Shown here piece by piece: positions 55,701 through 64,000 of a DNA stretch of 64,000 bases. The stretch lies in the NCBI GenBank assembly GCA_020137815.1, contig CM035359.1, positions 7,227,239 to 7,291,238 on the forward strand. The letters run 5' to 3'. Position numbers and translations under genes: made by a program. The notes beneath the pieces were generated by a model. It was not told the origin of the DNA. It ran no database searches and saw only the letters and a program-made list of their open reading frames with translations. This stretch comes from Hormiphora californensis (Eukaryota > Ctenophora > Tentaculata > Cydippida > Pleurobrachiidae). Numbering within the stretch: the stretch's first letter is position 1; the number at the start of each line of letters is the position of its first letter.

Positions 55701-58598
55701 AGTTCTTCACCACCATTGCCTTCAAAACTTTTCACACGTTTAGTGCTTCATCGGCCGAATAGTCTGTCATATTTTTTTACGTCGTCGTGACGTCACGTGT
55801 GACGTCACGACGTCGAATTTTGAAAATTTCGTCAAATCAGTTTCCTACAACCCAGGATACATTTGAATTACATTTGAACACTTTAGTTGACAATTAGCTT
55901 AGTTGTTTGAGGTCATAAGTGCACTTAAGTGACCTCAAACGACCAAAAAAGAATACAAATTTAGAGCAAAAACTAATTGAAATTAGTTCGCCAGAAAGGT
56001 GGCCCATTTTGAACTTACTCTCCTTCATTTCCGTCACCTTTGAGTTGAAGGCGGAAAAGTTTACGGATACCTCGATGTCTTTGAAGCCTCAACTCAAAGG
56101 TGACGGAAATGAAGGAGAGTAAGTTCAAAATGGGCCACCTTTCTGGCGAACTAATTTCAATTAGTTTTTGCTCTAAATTTAGTAATTCAGTAGTTCAGAC
56201 ATTTTCTGACAGTTTGGTACCAAAATTAACAAAATTGGCCAATGTTTAGGTGGTCTACGGACCTGTACAAAATTTCCAAACTCGAGGTGTCAATTTGGTG
56301 AGACACACCCAATTACCCAATGAATAACAGGAAATATGATTCATAGCGATTCATTCCGACTTAGCAACCCCTAATGTACATTGTACAGGGTTTCCCACGA
56401 TCTACATGTAATGTATGTACTGCAGGTGTTATAACGATGTTGTTCAGTGCTATGGACTACCTACCTGGGGGAGGGTGGTTTGAAGGAGTTGGATTCATCA
56501 TGAGACTTATACAAGGTACTTGTCAGAGAGGTTTCATACAGGTTCATATCATGTGACTGTGCCTAATTTTACAACAAATATTATACCCGCATCTACCTGT
56601 AGGTGTCTGTGGAGGAATCATTTCAGTCACCTCGTTTGCTGCCCTAGTCGCCATCTACCCGCACCGGGTAGCGACTGTAACCGCACTAGCAGAAACAGTA
56701 TTAAATGGTGCACTAGCTGTCGGCCCCTTTGTCGGGGGTATCCTATACGCAACAGGTGGATTCAAACTGGCATTCTTCGTGCCTGGAGCTGCTATATTAT
56801 TGTGTGTTCTACCCGAGTTATTTGTACCTCAGCTTACTGCCATTTCAAGTACAGCTAGTACACGGAGTCTCAAGACACTTCTCAATCCTTGGATTCTGTT
56901 CGCTGCTTGGCACTGCTCTGCCTGTCAGGTAACTGCTTCAATTGAAACAACCTGGTAATGGTGTCACTGGCTTTATGATTGTGGAGAAGTAATAGGGAGC
57001 AGTTTGTTCGGCTATAATTAGAGTTGGAAGTTTGTAAGTTTGTATTCTCCTTTTCAGATTCTACTAAACTTCCATATCCCCATCCTATCTCCCTACGTGG
57101 AGAGGGCATTTGATGAGGACGTGGTGTGGTCTGGTTTTGCTCTTCTAGTTAACTGTGGGGCAATCTGCTTATCTGCACCTTTATTAGGTCAGTGTCGGTA
57201 ACTCTAGATATTTTGGAGCAATAAAGTGCATGCACGTGCAGTGTTTGTTTGTTTGTTTGTTTGTTTGTTTGTTTGTTTGTTTGTTTGTTTGTTTGTTTGT
57301 TTGTTTGTTTGTTTGTTTGTTTGTTTGTTTGTTTGTCACATCACATTCCTTCCACCCAGGTTACTTGATTGATAGATACAACCCTTACATGTTCCTGATC
57401 GTATCAGCAATCTTCCTACCCATCTGCTACATGTTCATTGGGCCACTTCCTTTATTCCAAGGTAGTAATTGGATCAAATAGTAAGCATATGGGAAGAGAC
57501 AGTTCAGATGCCATGAGTACAGCTCTGTAGTTTGAGAGATGGTTGTGTGTAATTTGAACTCAATCCAGTAGAATGCTAACCACAATACTATATTAGTAAT
57601 ACTAACCACTCCTTCCTGTAGGTTTTGTAACAGCTTCAAAGGGCCAGCTCCTCATCACGCTTTGTAATACTAACCACCTTCCTTCCTATAGGTTTTGTAA
57701 CAGCCTCAAAGGGCCAGCTCCTCATTACCCTTTGTTGTCTAGGATTCTTTGTCCCAATGGGCTGTACCCCAGTACTACTTGTCATGTTCGATGTATACAA
57801 GGTATATAGGGAGAGCAACCAAACTGAGTTTACTGACTAGACAGAATCAAGAATATTTTCCCATTTTTGTTCTAGAGTAAATTAATTCGTTGAGAGGGTT
57901 CCCTAATTAATAACATCCCTATATTATTTCAGACAACAAATGGAGGCCATCTCCCTCCCTCAATAGCAAACATGATAGTATCTCTATATTGTGCATCATT
58001 CCCCTTCGGAGCCTTCCTTGGTGCCACCCTATCAGGTAAAATGGGATATGAGCTGTTGTTTTTAGTTGTTGATCTTCTGTTTTAATGGAACAGCTGCTGC
58101 TTGACTGTGTGTTATGGGGGACAATACTATTATCACAGTTGGTCATACCAACAGTGTTGGTCTAACACGTGCTCCAAGATGACCCTTGTATCTATCTGTT
58201 GCAGGTGTTATGGGTTCCCAATTCTTACCCCCGCTTCCTGTTTATTGTAACTCTATTATTCCCAGGTGTGATGGCTGAATACATGGTGTTTGAGTGGGCC
58301 ACTGGAATCATCTCTCTCGCTTTCGTTGTACAGGTATAAACAGTCATTGTAATAAGTGGGGGTGATTAGTTGAGGGGCTATAACTTGTTAGTAGTACTCC
58401 TTCTAGGGGACTAAACCAGGTCTTGTATCCCATGTGTATTGATAGACAGACTCAACTTATTCTCACACACTCCCCCCTCAGTCTCTGGCTGTGATTCTCT
58501 TCTGTTTCCTGGTGATTAGGATGCAGAACCGATACAAGTTGGCAGGGTTCGATAGTGAGATGGAGAGCAATGAGAATACACCCATTTTGAAGAAGTAG
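50456..58598 (+). CDS. SLC18B1: MFS transporter, SLC18B1-like, 441 aa, complete
   Basis: Eleven exons in consistent phase: 50456-50508, 53037-53177, 53575-53660, 56426-56515, 56603-56928, 57058-57187, 57360-57461, 57692-57801, 57933-58035, 58266-58333, 58482-58598. The protein starts MGELESVAHTLAAGRRIF followed by the first membrane helix (FGIITCVLFFAFIFYSLPGA). About 12 hydrophobic segments follow, including TGVLIGAGPLSYIFVCPLS, GGWFEGVGFIMRLIQG, ETVLNGALAVGPFVGGILYA, LVNCGAICLSAPLLGYLIDR, and a hydrophilic C-terminus ending NENTPILKK. Length and segment order fit the SLC18B1 branch (vesicular polyamine transport is reported for mammalian SLC18B1). Exon 1 was placed by matching its TT|GTAAGT phase to exon 2. 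It lies 2.5 kb upstream, inside a triplicated block, and is the least certain exon. Confidence 0.88.
52805..53000. repeat. CTCGCAGGCTCG repeat segment
   Basis: Four variants of CCTCGCAGGCTCGGC and one CTCGGCCTTCGGCCTCG palindrome, in intron 1 of the transporter gene. Each is followed by a short AT-rich spacer resembling TTACACTTAG/AAGTACAACTA. Confidence 0.7.
53140..53420 (+). repeat. 36-38-bp minisatellite spanning the donor of SLC18B1 exon 2
   Basis: Seven copies of TTATTGGAGCAGGCCCCCTC AG|GTAGGCAATGGGG-type units. Each contains about 28 exon bases and a CAG|GTAGG donor (53178, 53216, 53253, 53291, 53327, 53363, 53399). The first is the functional one by phase. Every read-through gives AGG TAG, an immediate stop. 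Confidence 0.96.
53930..54205. repeat. Tandem duplication of about 190 bp, second copy split by a transposon
   Basis: AGGGTCACAAAAGTGGCTTG ...GTTTGGGC.GAAACTCCG starts at 53934 and again at 54125. In the first copy it continues through AATTACCCAATAAATAACAG to CATAGCGAT. In the second, that continuation is found only after the insertion, at 56311. Confidence 0.92.
54350..54740. repeat. Palindromic array of GTAACGACCGTAACG / CGTTACGGTCGTTAC
   Basis: About 20 alternating forward and inverted copies of a 15-20-bp self-complementary unit, with TTTGTAA spacers. Further copies occur at 54886-54910. Every unit can form a hairpin by itself or with any neighbour. Confidence 0.93.
55957..56180. repeat. 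Near-perfect hairpin, arms about 95 bp, inside the 2.1-kb element
   Basis: AAATTTAGAGCAAAAACTAA TTGAAATTAGTTCGCCAGAA... is mirrored exactly around GAAGGCGGAAAAGTTTACGG. A transposon-in-transposon nesting is likely. Confidence 0.92.
57241..57337. repeat. (GTTT)n microsatellite
   Basis: About 24 units, a few bases upstream of the acceptor of transporter exon 7, acting as or replacing the polypyrimidine tract. Confidence 0.97.
57596..57733 (+). repeat. 69-bp tandem duplication over the acceptor of SLC18B1 exon 8
   Basis: Two units, TAATACTAACCAC..TTCCT.TAG|GTTTTGTAACAGC.TCAAAGGGCCAGCTCC... The second (exon from 57692) is functional. The first repeats 40 exon bases encoding FVTASKGQLLITLC with silent differences, then returns to intron. 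Confidence 0.93.
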
Positions 58599-58748
58599 TA
58601 CTACCATGACAACAAATTTGGTAACCACGAGAAACTACCTTGGTTACAATGGTAACCATGGTTACCAGTTAACAACCTCCTCTGACACATGGATATATTG
58701 TGACAGTGAACTAATTATTAAGATTATGTGTCCCGTGTTTTATACATT

Positions 58749-58769
58749 TTTATTATGTTTGGAAATAAA
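58749..58769. terminator. Convergent polyadenylation signals
   Basis: AATAAA on the + strand at 58764-58769, 166 bases after the transporter stop. TTTATT (AATAAA on the minus strand) at 58749-58754, about 180 bases after the stop of the EF-hand gene. The two 3' ends therefore appear to overlap tail to tail. Confidence 0.6.
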
Positions 58770-58936
58770 CTTGAAAAATCTTTGGTTTGTTTGGAAATAG
58801 AATTTGTTTAACTTGAAATACTCTCAATTTACACACACACATTCTCACATCTGATGTGCCCCCATTTTAACCCCCAGAGATATCTTTCAAAGTCAAGTCA
58901 CACAGTGTCCCAGTATAACAGTGGTGTATACCAGTT

Positions 58937-59958
58937 TCAGAAGCAGATGGCCTTTACAATCTCGGCGTAGTTCACTTTACCATCATTATCAACATCCATA
59001 CACTCCAACAACTCCTTCACCTGAAACAATACACGGGTCAGTCAGTTAGTTAGAGTGTGGTACGTGTTGCTACTGAGTACCGCGGTGCGTGACACATTAC
59101 TACCGGCGAGTGTCTATGGTAACCGTTTGATGGTCTCAAACTCTAAACTATAGTGGTACATGACGTTATCTCTCACCTGTTCCCGTTTCTGTGATACACT
59201 GGTACACTCATCCAACAGATCACCCAATTCAGCTGAGTCAAGGGCACCAGACCTGTCCTTATCTAGCTTTAGAAAGTTCTCTCTGACTCCCGCATCGATA
59301 GGGTCACCCATTGCCATGGAAACAGCCTGGGAAGTTTGGGTGTGTGTTAAATAATAGTTGTGTGTGGGTGGATCAGTAGTGTGGGTGTGTGTTCAGTAGA
59401 TGGAGAAGTGGTAGTACCCTTGACATCCAAATAAGCAATTGCCTGACAGGGTTCACATGATGGGGTGGGGGTGAAAGATATAATACAGGAACGAAGAAAT
59501 GATAAACCCTGACATTACTTGTTGACTCTTGACCCCTTGGCTCAACAAGGGACATTACCTGTAGGTAGTCAGCGAATGTGATGGTTGGAGTCCTGCAGAT
59601 GGCCCTAAGGTAATCCTCAATAGGGAACCTGCCATCACCATACACCGCCAGATCATGCTCCACCAACATCTTCACTGCCTCTTCCTGGGACATCTTCGCT
59701 GTAGGGAGAGAGATGATCTGGTCATAATGAACATCTTCAACAACAATGAACAAGGAAGGGTCTAGGAAGGGTCTAGAGACCCCGCTGAAAGGCTGGTTTA
59801 CTTGATTCTAAATCGGGGGAAATAACTCGGGCACCGTAATATTTAGTCAATGCTAAACTTAGAGTTGAACAGAAGGTGAAACATGTACCTGACAGTGATC
59901 CGGCTTTCTCGGCATATCGTTTAGCATGACTGTCCAGGGTCTCAACTGTGAACTTCAT
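58937..59958 (-). CDS. EF-hand calcium-binding protein, 147 aa
   Basis: Four exons on the minus strand: 59958-59889, 59698-59559, 59326-59177, 59020-58937 (stop TGA), phase-consistent. The protein starts MKFTVETLDSHAKRYAEKAG with no signal peptide. Two canonical EF-hand loops occupy the C-terminal half, DKDRSGALDSAE (about residues 92-103) and DVDNDGKVNYAE (about 129-140), each with Asp/Glu at the usual 1, 3, 5, 12 ligand positions. A degenerate N-terminal hand (VYGDGRFPIEDYLRAI) lacks a full loop. Resembles small cytosolic calcium sensors or buffers of the calmodulin superfamily; no closer assignment is possible by eye. Tail to tail with the transporter gene. Confidence 0.88.
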
Positions 59959-60729
59959 ATCTGAACCGCTGCAGAGGAGGAACTATAAGCTGGGTTTACA
60001 CTTTGGGGAGTTGCGAGGGACTATAAAGGGTTACATTGTGGTTACATTGGGGAGGTACGAGTCAGCTGTATGACTGTGTGTATTACGCCAAGTAAGAAGA
60101 TTGGAGTTGTGCATTGTGAAATCAGACAGAACTAGTAACTACAGATCAGATTCAATACCAAGCAAACATACAGTGTAAAGCACACAAGTGTAAAGCATGG
60201 AATGTATTGAGGGGCTTCCTTCTTTTCCACCGACACCCAGTGTGTGTACCCTAACTGATAAATGCAATAACACACATACTGGTGCAGCAGTGCAGTGTTT
60301 CCTGCACTCACATCCATTGGCCCCCTCCGCTCTAAATCCTCGCACTTTCGATTTTCCGTATACACACAATTGAGCGATTAACATACAAGATTTACAGTGC
60401 TGCTTGTAGTCGTATCTTACTATATAATGCAAAAACACCCGAAACTTGATCCCTCCCATGCATGTTTGGTGGTCCCTAAATCGTCGTCATCAAGATCAGA
60501 TCACGTAACAAGTAGCATGCTAGGAGCACCCAACATGCATGATCAGATCACCCTACTGAGGATCAGATCACCCCACCCATGATCAGATCACCCAAGTGAC
60601 TATCAGATCATCCCAGTGAGTATCAGATCCCACATTTCACCCAGTAGTCCACTGTGCGTGATGAGATCCCCCATATAGAGTGGTAAAATAGACAAAGACG
60701 TGACGACAGAGAAATTGAGATAAAAATGA

Positions 60730-60763
<34 letters not shown>

Positions 60764-61326
60764 ACAGAGAGGGGGGGGACAGAGAGGTAGGACTAAGAGG
60801 AAACTGAGAAGTGAGAGACATGAAAACCGATCAGTTTATGCCATCCGTAGGATGGCCTGGGTCCACTAGTTACCGTAATGGAAATACAGTAATTAGACGC
60901 ACACGTTGCATAACACGCGGCAAAAAGTGCATGTGTTCAGCACGTACTAGCGCCCTGATTGGCCACGGTTGCGTGTCGTCTTACTGTATCTCCGTTTTCC
61001 ATTACCGTTTTCCCACTACAAGCGACCGTGTTAGATCCAGCCAGTGCGACAAAAAGTAAAAGTATGGCATTGTTCCCCACAACACCCACAACAACCCAAC
61101 TACTATAAAACTAGTCATGCTTATCCATCTTGCCTCTTCAGAACTTCAGCAGAAATTAAAACTTTAACAGCCCGGTATAAAGCAGGTATAGTACAAACAA
61201 GAGAGGCTGTATTACTTTTCCGGCAGTGCAACAATTTTAATAGGTGTGAAGCTATGCACAGTTGGGATGCCGTTATAGAACCGGATGGACATTGAGCTGC
61301 TGAAGAAATAGCATACGGAGAACATA
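59959..61326. other. Upstream flank of the EF-hand gene; no gene recognised
   Basis: Contains a degenerate ATCAGATCACCC repeat of about 20-30-bp period (60490-60635), a GA/GGGG tract (60728-60790) and an imperfect inverted repeat (60868-61012: TTACCGTAATGGAAATACAG against CTGTATCTCCGTTTTCCATT). Short open frames show no family resemblance. Confidence 0.55.
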
Positions 61327-62251
61327 TTAGAGTGTCCAGGAAATAATGTCGTCTTACAATTTTTTGTAGAAATACATGAGTTAGCGACTTTAAACTAGTT
61401 CTATCTTGTTCAGTAGACAATTTCCAGTCGGGGAAACACATTTAGAATTTCATACTAATATTTTCATTGCCCATATTTGGGTCATCTGTCACCGGAAGTC
61501 GATGTGCCGCTGAACGGGAGTTTTGCAAATTTTAAAACGTCGCTGGAAGGAACCCCTTTGAGTTTCCACATCTCTAAATGGTGCCAATCGATAGCCCATC
61601 GTCCGAAGATATAGTAACCATGCGATTTTAGTCTCGACGCGTTGTATAAAAACGTCAAACTTAGTAAATCTACCACAAATAAGTGGAAAAAACGTAAAAA
61701 TTAGGCCCGATTTTTGACCCAAAAAACGGGAGTTTCAAAAATTGCATTGTTTTTACCTCAAAACCTTACCAAAGGCAAAAGTAAACATTACTACGGCTAA
61801 AAGCTTGGTTGGGACTATTAGTTACCGTCAAAAAATTTCTAAATCGCCCATCCAATGAAACCTGAAGTATCCCGGAAGTGAAAATTTCCGATTTTGACCA
61901 AAATTTTTCAGAGCTCCATAGCTCCGAGACAAATAGGATCTGTGACTTCATGCACCACTCAAACGATAGATATTTGTCTAATAAACAAGCTTGATGTCAT
62001 TAAAAATCTCACAGATGCTTAGTTAAACAACTGCAGCCGTTTTTTCAACATGGGCATATTTTTCGTTCAGCGGCAATTTTTTTTGAAATTTTTCTGGGTC
62101 CACCAAGGTGCCTCAAATATCAAATTTTTCAAAATAGACCATCGTTTCATGAAGTCAAGAGTTCAATAAACAAGCTAGAAAAGGTTTTAATCGAAATCGT
62201 TGGGCCATATTGGAGAAATCGGCCCGCGACATTATTTCTTGGACAGCCTAA
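61327..62251. mobile_element. 925-bp mariner-like non-autonomous element
   Basis: Left end TTAGAGTGTCCAGGAAATAA TGTCG; right end CGACATTATTTCTTGGACAG CCTAA, an inverted repeat of about 25 bp with three differences. It is flanked by TA at 61325-61326 and 62252-62253, as expected for Tc1/mariner elements. No open frame resembling a DD(E/D) transposase is found, so it is deleted or a MITE. Confidence 0.85.
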
Positions 62252-62253
62252 TA

Positions 62254-64000
62254 TTATAATGGACATATCGATCAGAGCAGGGACGCTTTGTAACCGCAAG
62301 AAGTCTAAAACAGTTGTTGAACAATCAGGTATAGCGAACTATATATTGATATAATATCTTCTAATAGTGTGCAGGATTTAATATGCAGATCGGTATAATG
62401 TGGAGAGACCAATATAATACGGCGATCTATAGCAGTTCGAAAGAACATGAATCTGCTATTACTATACAGAGAGATATATGGCGGATGAAGGACACTGGCA
62501 GAGAATACTACTACTATTATAGTAACTCCACTATGTGCGTGTTAATAGGAAGAATTTTAACTGTTTTTATAGCACGCTTCTTATGTGATGTCGCCGCTAC
62601 CATGAACTATTATACAGCTTCATATATCAACCATTCCTGCAGCAGTGGTGGCGAGTTGAAATGGAGTTCTGGCGAACTTCCATCGTAATATTCCTAACTA
62701 TAATCCGCAATCTTTGGTATAACAGTCTTCTAGATGTGAGGCCGAATGGAAAAGCAACCTGTGCATATAATTTTACAATACAATAGCACTGAAAGCCATC
62801 GGAAATTTCCAAAGAGGGGCAAGCACAATCAGTGAAGCAGTGTGATTTGGAGATTTGGAAATGACACCAATATTATAATCATACAAAGCTATTCCCCCCC
62901 CCCCCCCTCTCTCTCCCCCCTCTCTCTCTCTTTCTCTCTCTCCCACTGCAGTCGTATTACTATATTACAGCCCATAGAACGCCCTCTACGGTATAAAATT
63001 GATGTGTGCGTAATTCCGATTAACCTACCGCAGGAGAGTAGCAGATACGAGAGGAGATAGAAGCAGAGCGGGGAGGCAGAGAGAGAGAGATTGAGAGAGA
63101 AGAGAGAGAGAGAGATAGTTAGAAAAGAGGCGAGAGATCGAGAGGAGAGTGAGATTGAAGGTATCTCTAGATCTCTACTTTCCCTATCGTCCGCTCCTGC
63201 CCTCCCTCTTTCTGGCTCCGCTCGGTCTCTCTCTCGCTTCGCCTCGCGCGCTGGCCTCTCCTCTCTCTCCCCTCTCGCTCTGTCTCTCTCTCTCTCCTCT
63301 CTCGCGCGCCCTGAGCAGGGTCGTCTCCCTTGTGGTCGTTCTTCTGTGTGTTTGGGTTGGTGAGTGGGGAGTTAGCTTGTCTTTTCCCGGTCGGACCCTT
63401 TCTAGAATAAAGGGGGGATTTACGACTTCAAAGTAACAGCGTAATCTGTTAACTAGTCCCAGTTTTGGAACCAGGGTCTGGACACCGATCGGTACTGATT
63501 TTCCAAGCTTGGTCTACTGAGACACACACAGTGTTGACACAAAGATCTGATTGCCAACAAGATATTGACAAAGACAGGGAGTTTACAATGACATTGACCG
63601 TAATGAATGGGACAAGGAATTGTCTGTCAGTTCAAAAAGGAGGCAGTCAGCGATTGCACTCTTTGCATGCGACAGGGGAGTATGGGCATGTTAGGGGGGG
63701 GGGGTGGTTGGGGGGGCGGGTCTCTGCGAAGGTGTACTGTGTTGTGGTGTTGTGGGCATTCCGACTAATTCTTCGAACTCGATAATGAACGACCTTATAC
63801 AATCATAGGGCGAGAGGAATGCACCCCCTACCCCCACTGAGGGACTTGCGAGGCAAGCCCTAGTGGACGCCCATTAGGGAACAGTGATCACTATAAGAAA
63901 ATGCAGATATATTATATTAATGGACTTCGTTAATTCGTTATGTAAACATAGGACTGCATAAAATTAACTTAATCTGAATAACATATATTTCTGTGAATAT
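62254..64000. other. No gene recognised
   Basis: 62383-62688 is open but carries no convincing domain. 62885-62945 and 63085-63300 are CT- or GA-rich low-complexity DNA giving spurious frames on both strands. 63690-63720 is a G-run. A 5' exon of a gene beyond the window cannot be excluded. Confidence 0.5.

Larger units (their letters stand above)
54206..56310. mobile_element. 2.1-kb non-autonomous DNA transposon with AATT target duplication
   Basis: Termini GGGTGTGTCTCACCAAATTG and the exact complement CAATTTGGTGAGACACACCC form inverted repeats of at least 24 bp. The flanks are AATT (54202-54205) and AATT (56311-56314). The neighbouring uninterrupted repeat copy at about 54005-54050 provides the empty site with a single AATT. 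The interior holds a palindromic array (54350-54740) and a large hairpin (55957-56180). No transposase is recognisable. It lies in intron 3 of the SLC18B1-like gene. Confidence 0.92.

Noticed and set aside
62383-62688. 101-aa frame with QYNTAIYSSSKEH, slightly like methionine sulfoxide reductase A
   Set aside because: Only about 15 residues resemble the family; the catalytic Cys motif and flanking exons are absent.

Overview
The window is nuclear DNA of a multicellular animal. It has many short exons with GT/AG introns of about 60-600 bp, metazoan gene families (DDX6 helicase, a LIM/Rap-GAP/BTB protein, an SLC18B1-type transporter, a YHYH-domain protein, an EF-hand protein), AATAAA signals, many CT/GA microsatellites and abundant DNA transposons. 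No bacterial features were seen. Gene content and compactness fit a marine invertebrate, possibly a non-bilaterian, but I cannot name the lineage.

Layout. 0.9-2.1 kb: 3' remnant of a non-LTR retrotransposon. 2.7-24.4 kb (+): a DDX6/Dhh1/me31b RNA helicase gene, recognised as four clean exons plus one frameshifted exon on the left and four exons on the right. The middle exons (from the second half of DEAD through SAT) cannot be found. A minus-strand autonomous Helitron (about 6.8-17.85 kb) lies in that gap, with a multi-exon gene whose last exon encodes a Rep/Helicase of about 2140 aa and whose most upstream visible exon encodes an SGNH-hydrolase-like segment. 17.85-19.3 kb looks like poorly polished sequence. 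27.5-31.5 kb (+): an unrecognised acidic, Ser-rich protein whose C-terminus resembles an HBS1-type linker motif. 35.6-43.4 kb (+): a complete 23-exon model for an 847-aa LIM-RapGAP-BTB-BACK protein. 44.2-48.0 kb (-): a 688-aa secreted YHYH protein with a very unusual Arg-Asp-Gly-rich tail carrying cysteine triads. 50.5-58.6 kb (+): an 11-exon, 441-aa MFS transporter of the SLC18B1 type, with a 2.1-kb transposon in one intron. 58.9-60.0 kb (-): a 147-aa EF-hand protein, convergent with the transporter. 60-64 kb: no recognisable gene; a mariner-like element at 61.3-62.3 kb.

The most striking pattern is not one gene. Tandem duplications of 20-230 bp fall on exon-intron junctions at least a dozen times, in four of the five host genes and in the Helitron gene. 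They multiply 5' splice sites, 3' splice sites or, once, a stop codon. This is what a tandem-duplication route to intron creation or intron growth would leave behind. A second theme is the density of near-perfect palindromes and foldback elements, mostly in introns and gene-poor stretches. All calls come from reading the sequence by eye; no searches were run.
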